Assembly (NCBI RefSeq): GCF_000787835.1
Contig: NZ_BBPP01000029.1
Coordinates: 1 to 43,434, forward strand
Direction: 5' to 3'
DNA: 43,434 nt
Source: Streptacidiphilus melanogenes
Lineage (GTDB): Bacteria; Actinomycetota; Actinomycetes; Streptomycetales; Streptomycetaceae
The notes below the pieces were generated by a model. The model was not told the DNA's origin and ran no database searches. It saw nothing but the letters and a program-made list of their open reading frames with translations. Numbering within the stretch: the stretch's first letter is position 1; each line of letters opens with the position of its first letter. Shown here piece by piece: positions 8,045-17,071 of the stretch. Made by a program: the position numbers and the translations under genes.

Positions 8045-8806
8045 TCACCCCATCAGGTGATGGAGTCCGTGCTTGTACGCATAGCCGACCGCCTGGGCCC
8101 GATCGCGGACTCCGGTCTTGGCGAAGAGGTTGTTGATGTGGGTCTTCACCGTGGCGACGCTGACGAACAGCCGGGTGGCGATCTCCTGGTTGGACAGCCC
8201 CGCCGCGATCAGACCCAGCACCTCCGCCTCACGGGCCGTCAGCCCGTCCGGCAGCGCCGTCGGCGTCGCGGCCGGCGCGTCGGCCGGCTGCGGACCGACC
8301 GGACCGGACGTCGGCGCGGACGCGGACGTGGGCTGCGACACCGTCGGCGACACAGCCGGCGGGACCGGCGGCTCGCCCGCGGAGAGCCGCTCCAGCAGCC
8401 GCGCCTGTACCTGCGGCGACAGCCCGGCCGCGCCCGACCGCACGTCACGGATCGCGCGGGCGATCTCCTCGCTGCCCGCGTCCTTGGTCAGATAGCCGCG
8501 CGCCCCCGCCTGGAGCGCCGGAAAAAGCGAGTCGTCGTCCGCGTAGGTGGTCAGCACGATCACGGCCGTGCCCGGATGCTCGGCCCGGATCCGACGGGTG
8601 GCCTCGACCCCGTCGACCCGCGGCATCCGCAGGTCCATCAGCACGACCTCCGGCGCGTGCTGAGCGACGAGGGCCACCGCCTCCTCGCCGTCCGCCGCCG
8701 CGGCGACCACCTCGATGCCCGGGAGCAGCCCGAGCAACATGACGATTCCCTCGCGCACGACCTGCTGATCGTCCGCGACCACCACCCGCACCGGCTGATC
8801 GTTCAT
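8045..8806 (-). CDS. NarL/LuxR-family response regulator
   Basis: The receiver domain has Asp-Asp at residues 12-13, phospho-acceptor Asp58 ([13 protein letters not shown]), Thr in VLTTYADD and Lys in LTKDAG. A Pro/Ser/Thr/Ala-rich linker of roughly 50 residues leads to a LuxR-type helix-turn-helix ([22 protein letters not shown] through VKTHINNLF). The linker is unusually long for this family. The start is uncertain: ATG 8806 gives the standard N-terminus, ATG 8815 and TTG 8824 are in frame. It lies downstream of its kinase by about 45 bases and 51 bases before the DUF485 gene, so it may share an operon with the symporter. Confidence 0.92.
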   Translation of the reverse strand: MNDQPVRVVVADDQQVVREGIVMLLGLLPGIEVVAAAADGEEAVALVAQHAPEVVLMDLRMPRVDGVEATRRIRAEHPGTAVIVLTTYADDDSLFPALQAGARGYLTKDAGSEEIARAIRDVRSGAAGLSPQVQARLLERLSAGEPPVPPAVSPTVSQPTSASAPTSGPVGPQPADAPAATPTALPDGLTAREAEVLGLIAAGLSNQEIATRLFVSVATVKTHINNLFAKTGVRDRAQAVGYAYKHGLHHLMG

Positions 8807-8850
8807 CTGACCCATCGTAATCAAGAGATCCGCTGGGAACCCGCGGCAGG

Positions 8851-10002
8851 TCAGCCCTTGATCCGCAAGAACACCCGGAACCCGCCCGGCGTCGGCCCGG
8901 CCTCCAGTGCGCCCCCGAGCAGCTCCGCGCGCTCGCGCATGCCCAGCAGCCCGAGGCCGCTCCCGGTGGACGACAGCTCTCCCCCGCCCTTGCCGCCCTC
9001 GTCCACCACCTCGAGCTCGACACTATCGTCCAGGTACGACAACCGGACGGTGCAGGCGGCTCCGGGCGCATGCTTGCGGACGTTGGTCAATGCCTCCTGC
9101 GCGGTGCGCCGAACCGCCACACCCGCCTCGGCGGTGAGCGGGCGCGGCGTCCCGGTCACCTCCAGCCGGGCCGACTCGTCCCCGGTCAGCTTGACCAGGA
9201 ACTCCCCGATCGGCGTGAACTCGCCGCGCAGCGCCGAGAGCGAAGCCCTGGTCTCCAGCAGGCCGTCCTGGGCCATCCGGCGCGCGGCCACGATGCGCTC
9301 GCGGATCTGTTCGCGCTCCGCCCCTCCGTCGACCATCAACCGGGCCGCCTCCAGGTGCACGAGCTGTGCGGACAGGCTGTGCGCCAGCACGTCGTGGATC
9401 TCCCGCGCGATCCGGGCCCGTTCGGCGAGCGCGGCCGACTCGGCCTCCGCCGTGCGCAACGCCCGCTCCTGCGAGAGCGTGCGCTGCGTCTGCGCCCGTG
9501 CCTCCCAGTCCTGCCGGGTGACGTAGCCGAGGATGCCGAGCCCGAGGATGGTGACGGCGTTGCCCCAGTTCCGCACGTCGTGGGGGACGACCACCATGAA
9601 GACGGTCGTGGACAGCAGGGTGAAGGGCGCTGCGGCGACGATCGGCAGCCGCTGGATGGAGCCGACCGCGATGGCGCACATGAAGATGATGCCCATGACG
9701 GGGGCATGGTTCAGTCCGCACAGAACGGCCTCGACGGCGACGAACGTCAGCCACGCCAGGCTGCGCCGCAGGTTCATCCGCGGCGCCGAGCGGATGAAGC
9801 CCGCGAAGGCGAAGACGCCCAGGGCGGTGTTCACCAGCACGATGAGGATCTGCTGGGTGTTCAGCTGCTCGTTGGCGAACGTCGCCCACAGCCCGCCGAC
9901 CAGGCCGCCGATCCGGCCGATCCAGCCGGTCCAGCGCCGCGCCGTGGCGAGGCCCTCCCGGGCGAGAGCCTCCCGGGAGGGCCAGTCGGTCCAACTTTCC
10001 AC
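8851..10002 (-). CDS. NarL-type sensor histidine kinase (HisKA_3)
   Basis: Several membrane helices in the first half lead to a HisKA_3 dimerisation segment with the phospho-acceptor histidine in [26 protein letters not shown]. An ATPase domain follows with [13 protein letters not shown] (N-box) and [20 protein letters not shown] (G-box). GTG 10002 has AGGAG four bases upstream; GTG 10020 and an earlier start at 10077 are alternatives. It lies directly downstream of a CcdC-like membrane gene and upstream of its regulator. The signal is unknown. Confidence 0.9.
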   Translation of the reverse strand: MESWTDWPSREALAREGLATARRWTGWIGRIGGLVGGLWATFANEQLNTQQILIVLVNTALGVFAFAGFIRSAPRMNLRRSLAWLTFVAVEAVLCGLNHAPVMGIIFMCAIAVGSIQRLPIVAAAPFTLLSTTVFMVVVPHDVRNWGNAVTILGLGILGYVTRQDWEARAQTQRTLSQERALRTAEAESAALAERARIAREIHDVLAHSLSAQLVHLEAARLMVDGGAEREQIRERIVAARRMAQDGLLETRASLSALRGEFTPIGEFLVKLTGDESARLEVTGTPRPLTAEAGVAVRRTAQEALTNVRKHAPGAACTVRLSYLDDSVELEVVDEGGKGGGELSSTGSGLGLLGMRERAELLGGALEAGPTPGGFRVFLRIKG

Positions 10003-10054
10003 GTCACTCCTGCCGCTCACGGCCTGCCCCGCGTCTCCTGGAGCATTCCGCACC

Positions 10055-10561
10055 TCAGAGCATTCCGGCAGAGCCACCGTAGGTACCGTACGCCGGGGCC
10101 GGCGCGAACTCCCGTGCCCGCCACGTCACCACGGCCCCGCGGACCAGGAGCAGCGCGGCCAGCGCGAGCAGCAGTCCGGCCTGGCCCTGCGCGACGCCGA
10201 GGGCGGCGGCCGCCGCGTAGAGGCCGATCCGGACGGCCAGCATCCCGATCCAGGCGAAGAAGCTGGCCGTGGTGCCCTTGGACCAGATCGTCCCGTCGGC
10301 ATCGGCCCAGATCCGGGTGGTGAAGCCCCAGGCCGCGCCGAGTCCGATCTCGACCAGGACGCCGCCGATCAGGAACGCCGCGGACAGCGTCTCGTGGTGC
10401 GAGTCCAGCAGATGCGGGTCGCGCAGGGCCAGGAAGGCGAGCACCGCCGGGACCACCAGCAGCTTGCGCGGGTTGGGGTTCCAACGGCGGGCCTGGAACT
10501 GTCGGAAGACCACGTATCCGACCACCGCGATGATGAGCACTACGTTGGCAACGGCGGGCAT
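10055..10561 (-). CDS. CcdC-like / DUF1453 membrane protein
   Basis: This 168-residue protein has about four hydrophobic segments. It begins with MPAVANVVLIIAVVGYVVFRQFQARR and carries a conserved-looking GAAWGFTTRIWADADGTIWSKG segment typical of DUF1453/CcdC-like proteins. AGGAG lies nine bases before the ATG. It is the first gene of the minus-strand run that continues with the NarL-type kinase, regulator, DUF485 protein and symporter. It may be an accessory of the two-component system; no function is established. Confidence 0.75.
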   Translation of the reverse strand: MPAVANVVLIIAVVGYVVFRQFQARRWNPNPRKLLVVPAVLAFLALRDPHLLDSHHETLSAAFLIGGVLVEIGLGAAWGFTTRIWADADGTIWSKGTTASFFAWIGMLAVRIGLYAAAAALGVAQGQAGLLLALAALLLVRGAVVTWRAREFAPAPAYGTYGGSAGML

Positions 10562-10667
10562 CTCGATCGTCTCCTGCTTCGACTTCTCCGGCGTTCCGGC
10601 GGGGTTCCGCCGACACCTACGAAGCTACGGAGCCGCGGCCCGCCGGACCTCGGCGCAGGGATGGAGA

Positions 10668-10706
10668 CGGGGGTGGAGAAGCGGTGCGGCCGCCTCTCCA
10701 CCCCCG
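10668..10706 (-). terminator. Hairpin terminator after parE
   Basis: A perfect 12-bp inverted repeat (CGGGGGTGGAGA at 10668-10679, complement at 10695-10706) with a partly paired 15-nt interior lies 47 bases past the parE stop on the minus strand. Confidence 0.7.
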
Positions 10707-10713
10707 GGTGGAC

Positions 10714-10746
10714 CCGTCGTCGATCCGTCGTTCCGCCGTTGTTCCG
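10714..10746. repeat. 11-bp tandem array downstream of parE
   Basis: Three degenerate 11-bp units of CCGTCGTTCCG type lie between the parE stop codon and its terminator. Confidence 0.5.
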
Positions 10747-10753
10747 CCGCAGG

Positions 10754-12859
10754 TCAGACGTCGATGCGGGAGCGGTCGAGCAGGGCGGCCGAGTCGACGA
10801 TGAACTCCTTGCGCGGCGCCACGTCGTTGCCCATCAGCAGGTCGAAGACCTTCTCCGCGCCGTCCAGGTCGCCGAGGTTGATCCGGCGCAGGACGCGGTG
10901 GCGCGGGTCCATGGTGGTCTCCGCCAACTGGTCGGCGTCCATCTCACCGAGACCCTTGTAGCGCTGGATCGGGTCCTTCCAGCGCTGGCCCTTGCGCTGG
11001 AGCTCCAGCAGCGTGTTGCGCAGCTCGCTGTCGGAGTAGGTGTAGATGTACTTCTCCTGGCCCTTGCGCGGGTTGGTCAGCTCGATCCGGTGCAGCGGCG
11101 GGACGGCCGCGAAGACCCGCCCGGCCTCGACCATCGGCCGCATGTAGCGCTGGAACAGCGTCAGCAGCAGGCAGCGGATGTGGGAGCCGTCGACATCGGC
11201 GTCGGCCATCATGATGACCTTGCCGTAGCGGGCCTGGTCGATGTCGAAGGTGCGGCCGGAGCCGGCCCCTATCACCTGGATGATCGCGGCGCACTCGGCG
11301 TTCTTGAGCATGTCCGAGACGGACGCCTTCTGCACGTTCAGGATCTTGCCGCGGATCGGCAGCAGCGCCTGGAACTCGGAGTTGCGCGCCACCTTGGCGG
11401 TGCCGAGCGCCGAGTCACCCTCGACGATGAACAGCTCGCTGCGGTCGACGTCGTCGCTGCGGCAGTCGGCCAGCTTGGCGGGGAGGGACGAGGTCTCCAG
11501 CGCGGTCTTGCGACGCTGCGCGTCCTTGTGCTGACGGGCCGCGACACGGGTGCGCGCGGCGGAGACCACCTTGTCCATCACCGTGCGCGCCTGGGCCTTG
11601 GCGTCGCGCTTGGTGGAGGTCAGGAACTCCTTGAGCTCCTTGGCCACCACGGCCGCGACGATGCGCTGTGCGGCGGAGGTGCCCAGCACCTCCTTGGTCT
11701 GGCCCTCGAACTGCGGCTCCGCGAGGCGCACCGTGACCACCGCGGTGAGGCCTTCGAGGGCGTCGTCCTTGGTGATGTCGTCCTCCGCGACGCGCAGCAG
11801 CTTCGCCGCGCGCAGCGCCTCGTTGAACGTCTTGGTCAGGGAGCGCTCGAAGCCGGCGACGTGGGTGCCGCCCTTGGGCGTGGAGATGATGTTCACGAAG
11901 GAGCGGACGGTGCTGTCGTAGCCGGTTCCCCAGCGCAGCGCGATGTCGACGCCCAGCTCGCGGACGACCTCCGTCGGCGTCATGTGGCCGAGCTCGTCGA
12001 GGACCGGCACGGTCTCCTTGAAGGTGCCCTGCCCGGTGAAGCGCAGCGTGTCGCAGACCGGCTTGTCGGGCGCCAGGAAGTCGCAGAACTCCGCGATGCC
12101 GCCGTCGAAGCGGAACACCTGCTCGTCGACGGATGCGCCGTCGACGCCGCGCTCGTCACGGACCACGATCGTCAGGCCGGGCACCAGGAAGGCCGTCTGC
12201 CGGGCGCGGTTGTGCAGGTTCTCGAGGGAGAGCTTGGCGTCCTTGAGGAAGATCTGCCGATCGGCCCAGTAGCGGACACGGGTACCGGTCTTGCCGCGCG
12301 GAGCCTTGCGGCTCTTGTCCAGGGTGCTGCCCGGCGTGAACGCCGCGTCCGGGCCCTCGCCCTTGAAGGAGCCGGGCGTGCCACGCCGGAAGCTGAGCGC
12401 GTGGACGTGGCCGCTGCGGTCCACCTCGACGTCGAGGCGGGAGGAGAGGGCGTTCACGACGGACGCGCCGACGCCGTGGAGTCCGCCGGAGGCGGCGTAG
12501 GAGCCGCCGCCGAACTTGCCGCCGGCGTGCAGCTTGGTCATGACGACCTCCACGCCGGACAGGCCCGTCTTCGGCTCGACGTCGACCGGGATGCCGCGGC
12601 CGTTGTCGCGGACCTCGACCGAGCCGTCGCCGTGCAGCAGCACGTCGATGTGGTCGCAGAAGCCGGCCAGGGCCTCGTCGACGGCGTTGTCGATGATCTC
12701 CCACAGGCAGTGGGTCAGGCCTCGGCTGTCGGTGGAGCCGATGTACATGCCGGGGCGCTTGCGGACCGCTTCGAGCCCCTCGAGGACGAGAAGGTGCCGC
12801 GCGGTGTAGTTGGAGCCGTCCTGCTGGGCACTGGCGGGCACGGTCTGTTCGGCGGTCAC
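10754..12859 (-). CDS. parE: DNA topoisomerase IV subunit B (type IIA, GyrB/ParE family)
   Basis: The full-length 701-residue ATPase subunit has a GHKL ATPase domain (RKRPGMYIGSTDSRGL, EIIDNAVDEA, DNGRGIPVD, GLHGVGASVVNALS). A transducer domain follows (PQFEGQTKEVLG), then a TOPRIM domain with EGDSALG and the metal-binding DADVDGSHI, and the C-terminal QRYKGLGEMDADQL. It decatenates daughter chromosomes together with a ParC subunit not in this window. The GTG start has AAGGAG upstream. ParE rather than GyrB is favoured by the short TOPRIM region and by its neighbours: in Streptomyces the second gyrB-like gene lies close to hrdB. Its leader contains a 9-bp array. Confidence 0.93.
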   Translation of the reverse strand: MTAEQTVPASAQQDGSNYTARHLLVLEGLEAVRKRPGMYIGSTDSRGLTHCLWEIIDNAVDEALAGFCDHIDVLLHGDGSVEVRDNGRGIPVDVEPKTGLSGVEVVMTKLHAGGKFGGGSYAASGGLHGVGASVVNALSSRLDVEVDRSGHVHALSFRRGTPGSFKGEGPDAAFTPGSTLDKSRKAPRGKTGTRVRYWADRQIFLKDAKLSLENLHNRARQTAFLVPGLTIVVRDERGVDGASVDEQVFRFDGGIAEFCDFLAPDKPVCDTLRFTGQGTFKETVPVLDELGHMTPTEVVRELGVDIALRWGTGYDSTVRSFVNIISTPKGGTHVAGFERSLTKTFNEALRAAKLLRVAEDDITKDDALEGLTAVVTVRLAEPQFEGQTKEVLGTSAAQRIVAAVVAKELKEFLTSTKRDAKAQARTVMDKVVSAARTRVAARQHKDAQRRKTALETSSLPAKLADCRSDDVDRSELFIVEGDSALGTAKVARNSEFQALLPIRGKILNVQKASVSDMLKNAECAAIIQVIGAGSGRTFDIDQARYGKVIMMADADVDGSHIRCLLLTLFQRYMRPMVEAGRVFAAVPPLHRIELTNPRKGQEKYIYTYSDSELRNTLLELQRKGQRWKDPIQRYKGLGEMDADQLAETTMDPRHRVLRRINLGDLDGAEKVFDLLMGNDVAPRKEFIVDSAALLDRSRIDV

Positions 12860-13456
12860 GCGGTCCTGCTCCTTAACCTTCTGAAACCTTCGGTCACGTG
12901 GGTTGCTTCAGTTACTTCGGTTGCTTCGGTCGACTTCAGTTACTGCCACTACTTCAGCTACTGCGGGTACTTCGGCTACTCGTTTGCGTGCTCGGTGCGG
13001 TGCGGTTCTCGGCGTTCGGAGTGACGGAACTCATGCCGACTTCCGCTGGCTGCGAACAAGCGCCCCTTCCCTGGCCTCCGACCCGGGGGCCAAGGCACCA
13101 TGGCAGGAATGCTGCCGGGATGCAGGCTACCGGTGCGTGGGCTGGGGCTATTGCTTCACGCTCGTCGTGGCTTATGCTACGCGCACCTCGCACGAGCGTT
13201 CGATAACACGTTCGAGTGAAGGTCGGTCATCAACGGCGGCAGGCATGAACCGTGCGCGCTCCGGGCACGTCCTCCACAACGACAACGCATCGCAACGCAC
13301 CACCGCACAAAGCACCACCGACAGCATCGCTACCAAGACCGCCGTCTCCATCCCCGGCCCGGCACCGCTCAAAAAGAAAGACCGAGCGGGAACGAATCCG
13401 GCCTGGTTGGATGTTGACCCTGGTAAGACAGCTCGTCGAGCTAGAGAAGAGGCGAC
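12860..13456. other. Intergenic region between divergent parE and the DUF7455 gene
   Basis: About 600 bases hold no convincing gene. They contain the parE leader with a 9-bp array (12901-12980). A possible plus-strand promoter has TTGCTT at 13151 and TATGCT at 13173 with 16-base spacing. A perfect odd palindrome AGCTCGTCGAGCT lies at 13430-13442, 14 bases before the DUF7455 start. Short reading frames here lack family features. Confidence 0.5.
12901..12980. repeat. 9-bp tandem array in the parE leader
   Basis: CTTCRG hexamers begin at 12906, 12915, 12924, 12934, 12952 and 12970, that is at 9, 9, 10, 18 and 18 bases. Degenerate copies fill the two gaps. The array starts about 40 bases upstream of the parE start codon, so it should be transcribed or overlap the promoter. 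Confidence 0.75.
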
Positions 13457-13690
13457 GTGACTACTAACGTTCTCACCCCCGCGACCCCGCTGACCGCGGC
13501 CGACCGCTGCGACCGTTGCGGCGCTCAGGCCTACCTCCGCGTCGTGCTCGTGTCCGGTGGAGAGCTGCTCTTCTGCGCTCACCACGGCCGGAAGTTCGAG
13601 CCCGAGCTGAAGAAGATCGCCGCTGAGATACAGGACGAGAGCGGCCGACTGACGGCCACCCCGGCATCTGCGTCGACGGACGAGCGCTGA
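13457..13690 (+). CDS. Small zinc-ribbon protein, DUF7455 family
   Basis: This 77-residue protein has Cys18-X2-Cys21 and Cys40-X-His42-His43, a compact metal-binding pattern. Its core is RCDRCGAQAYLRVVLVSGGELLFCAHHGRKFEPEL. It matches the DUF7455 family, found beside parE and hrdB in many actinobacteria. The GTG start has GAAGAGG upstream. A strong hairpin terminator follows. The function is unknown; conservation next to basal transcription and topology genes is the main clue. Confidence 0.85.
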   Translation: MTTNVLTPATPLTAADRCDRCGAQAYLRVVLVSGGELLFCAHHGRKFEPELKKIAAEIQDESGRLTATPASASTDER

Positions 13691-13781
13691 CCTGATGTGG
13701 TCACGCGGGCACGCCCAGTGCGCAGGCCCGGGTTCAGCGTCTCCTTGACGACGAGCTGAACTGACGAACAGAGCTGTCTGA

Positions 13782-13821
13782 GACGGTGGGCGGCGGACCG
13801 AAAGGTTCGCCGCCCACCGTC
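13782..13821 (+). terminator. Hairpin terminator with GAAA tetraloop
   Basis: An 18-bp near-perfect stem (13782-13799 with 13804-13821, one G-T pair) is capped by GAAA at 13800-13803. It lies about 90 bases past the DUF7455 stop and is followed by GTTCTAT. It could also stop minus-strand transcripts coming from the protease gene. Confidence 0.75.
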
Positions 13822-13903
13822 GTTCTATCGGCCGGTCGACCCTGTGGCCTTCGTCACGTCAGATCGCCCACCACTGCGCAGGGCGTGCGGCCGATCCGCC
13901 TCT

Positions 13904-13978
13904 CCGAGCCTGACCGGCTCAGAGCCGACCGACTCGGAGCCAGCCGGATCAGAGCTGGCCGGATCAGAGCTGGCCGCG
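13904..13978. repeat. 15-bp tandem array at the end of the protease gene
   Basis: Five 15-bp units of the form TCAGAGCTGGCCGGA run head to tail. The stop codon of the protease (13964-13966, minus strand) is the first triplet of the last unit, so the final codons of the gene are also repeat sequence. Confidence 0.85.
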
Positions 13979-14812
13979 AACCGCGCTCACCATCGCCGAG
14001 AGGCGGGTGTAGACACCGGGGTGGCCCGGCTCGGCACACCCCTCCCCCCAGGACACGATGCCGACCAAGCGGCCGGCCACCACCAGTGGCCCGCCACTGT
14101 CCCCCTGGCAGGCATCCCGGCCCCCAAGAGCCTGCTGCCCTGCGCAGGCCATCGTGCGCGGGTCGAAGGTGCCCGACGGCCCGGAGTGGTAGTCGGCCGA
14201 ACACGTGGCGTTCGCCACCATCGGCACCTGGACCTCGTGCAGCGTGGTCGGGTAACTCCCGTTGCCGTGCAGGTCGCCCCAGCCGAAGACGGTGGCGTCG
14301 GTCCCCGCCGCATAGGGGGCCGTGGCGCCCTGACTCACCATCGGCAGAACGCTGCCCGGATCCTGCGGCTCGGCGAGCGTGAGGACCGCCACATCCCACT
14401 GGTTGGTGGACAGCTCGTAGTTCGGATCCACCCAGGTGTCGACGACCGACACCTCCCGGCCGGCGGAGCCCGCCAGATCCGTGCGCCCCAGGACCACGGA
14501 GAGGTCGGGCCGGTCCACCCGCTGTCCGGTCGTCTCGTCATAGAGGCAGTGCGCCGCAGTCACCACCTTGGTCGGGCTCACCAGCGTGCCACCGCAGAAC
14601 TGCCCGGAACGCAAGTCGCCATACACCGACCGGCTGGCCACGGCGACCATCCAGGGGTGGTCGGACGTGCTCGCCGCCACCCCACCGACGATCGCCTCCG
14701 CCGGTGTCGCCGGGACCGCCAACGCCGCCGGCAGTGCCGCGAACAGCACCATCATCGTCCGCCTGCGCCCAGGTCCTGTCCGCCTGCCGGGGGTTGTCAG
14801 CCTGGCTCCCAC
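13964..14812 (-). CDS. Secreted trypsin-like serine protease (S1 family)
   Basis: A basic N-terminal segment and a hydrophobic core (about residues 20-34) ending in ATPAEA form a signal/pro region; the mature domain starts at IVGG (Ile41). The triad is His88 (TAAHC), Asp140 (WDVAVL) and Ser239 (GDSGGP). Asp233, six residues before the serine, predicts cleavage after Lys/Arg. GTG 14812 is chosen for a GGAAGG ribosome site and a sensible signal-peptide length; the frame continues to 14911. The 282-residue length is normal. It is probably an extracellular enzyme, perhaps involved in developmental turnover or nutrition (inference). Confidence 0.9.
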   Translation of the reverse strand: MGARLTTPGRRTGPGRRRTMMVLFAALPAALAVPATPAEAIVGGVAASTSDHPWMVAVASRSVYGDLRSGQFCGGTLVSPTKVVTAAHCLYDETTGQRVDRPDLSVVLGRTDLAGSAGREVSVVDTWVDPNYELSTNQWDVAVLTLAEPQDPGSVLPMVSQGATAPYAAGTDATVFGWGDLHGNGSYPTTLHEVQVPMVANATCSADYHSGPSGTFDPRTMACAGQQALGGRDACQGDSGGPLVVAGRLVGIVSWGEGCAEPGHPGVYTRLSAMVSAVRGQL

Positions 14813-14949
14813 CCTGATCCTTCCGTCGCGACCCGCACTCCTGTCGCGCCTCAGGGTAGCGACATGGACACGCTGTGTGCCCGGTCGCCGCGCACAAACC
14901 AGCCTGAGCACATCTGTGCCCCGGGTGACGGTCCGTCGGCCCCCCGGTT

Positions 14950-14980
14950 GCCACGCCCGAAAAGTGCCACGCCCGAAAAG
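14950..14980. repeat. Direct repeat, 15 bp, 16-bp period
   Basis: GCCACGCCCGAAAAG occurs at 14950-14964 and 14966-14980, just downstream of the hrdB terminator on the minus strand. Confidence 0.7.
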
Positions 14981-14983
14981 CGA

Positions 14984-15021
14984 AAGGCCCCCGCCCGCCA
15001 GAACGGCGGAGCGGGGGCCTT
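14984..15021 (-). terminator. hrdB terminator with T-rich tail
   Basis: An 11-bp stem (AAGGCCCCCGC at 14984-14994 with its complement at 15011-15021) encloses a smaller CCGCC/GGCGG stem. In the direction of hrdB transcription it is followed by a T-rich stretch (TTTCGCTTTTC), giving an intrinsic terminator that starts 10 bases past the stop codon. Confidence 0.8.
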
Positions 15022-15031
15022 GTCGGTCTCG

Positions 15032-16663
<1,632 letters not shown>

Positions 16664-16868
16664 GAACAACCTCTCGGACGTGAGTGGACAGAAGGCCGGC
16701 CGCATGGCGGCCCTCTGGAAACTGCAAATGCTGTTGATCTGGCGGATCAGTACGGATCTGTCACCGCCCTCGTACACATCGCTCCGCACGGCAAAGCGTT
16801 ACGCCCTACTTACGTGGCGCAGGTCACATAGTTCGAGAGACCCTTGCCAACGGAGGTGTACCCCGTTC

Positions 16869-16894
16869 AACGATGCCAGATCCGGGCTCATTCC
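16869..16894 (-). promoter_or_regulatory. SigR-type promoter for hrdB
   Basis: Reading the minus strand, GGAAT (16894-16890) is followed after exactly 18 bases by GTT (16871-16869). This is the full SigR consensus GGAAT-N18-GTT. It predicts a leader of about 200 bases before the hrdB GTG and thiol-stress-responsive transcription. S. coelicolor hrdB is known to have a SigR-dependent promoter. Confidence 0.75.
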
Positions 16895-16948
16895 GAGTGT
16901 CGCCTGAATCGGGTAGCGCGAGCAGCCTGGTGAGCGCCGGAGAACGAA

Positions 16949-17000
16949 GCAGGCCGCCGCGGTCATGGCGCGATGGCGGCTCATGACAGCGGCGGCCTGC
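16949..17000 (-). terminator. Long hairpin after whiH, upstream of hrdB promoter
   Basis: A stem of 19 base pairs with a single mismatch (arms 16949-16967 and 16982-17000, core AGGCCGCCGC) has a 14-nt loop. It lies 72 bases past the whiH stop and upstream of the hrdB promoter, so it should insulate hrdB from whiH read-through. Confidence 0.7.
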
Positions 17001-17028
17001 TGAAGGTGCGGGGCGGAGCAGCCCCGAG

Positions 17029-17060
17029 GTCTGCGATCGGTGTCAGCGTCTGCGATCGGT
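17029..17060. repeat. 13-bp direct repeat, 19-bp period
   Basis: GTCTGCGATCGGT occurs at 17029-17041 and 17048-17060, between the whiH stop codon and its terminator. Each copy is followed by a TCAGC stretch. Confidence 0.7.
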
Positions 17061-17071
17061 TCAGCGCGTCT

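Noticed and set aside
9533-13024. 1163-codon plus-strand frame across the kinase, CcdC-like and parE genes
   Set aside because: It is antisense to parE and others and has Val/Gly/Asp-rich shadow composition. The only real feature in it is the 9-bp array in the parE leader.
13172-13585. 137-codon minus-strand ORF over the DUF7455 gene
   Set aside because: It overlaps the start of a conserved zinc-ribbon gene and lacks domain features.
16664-16789. HrdB starting at 16789 with a 42-residue extension
   Set aside because: The extension is non-conserved leader sequence downstream of the SigR promoter. GTG 16663 has a ribosome site and the family N-terminus.
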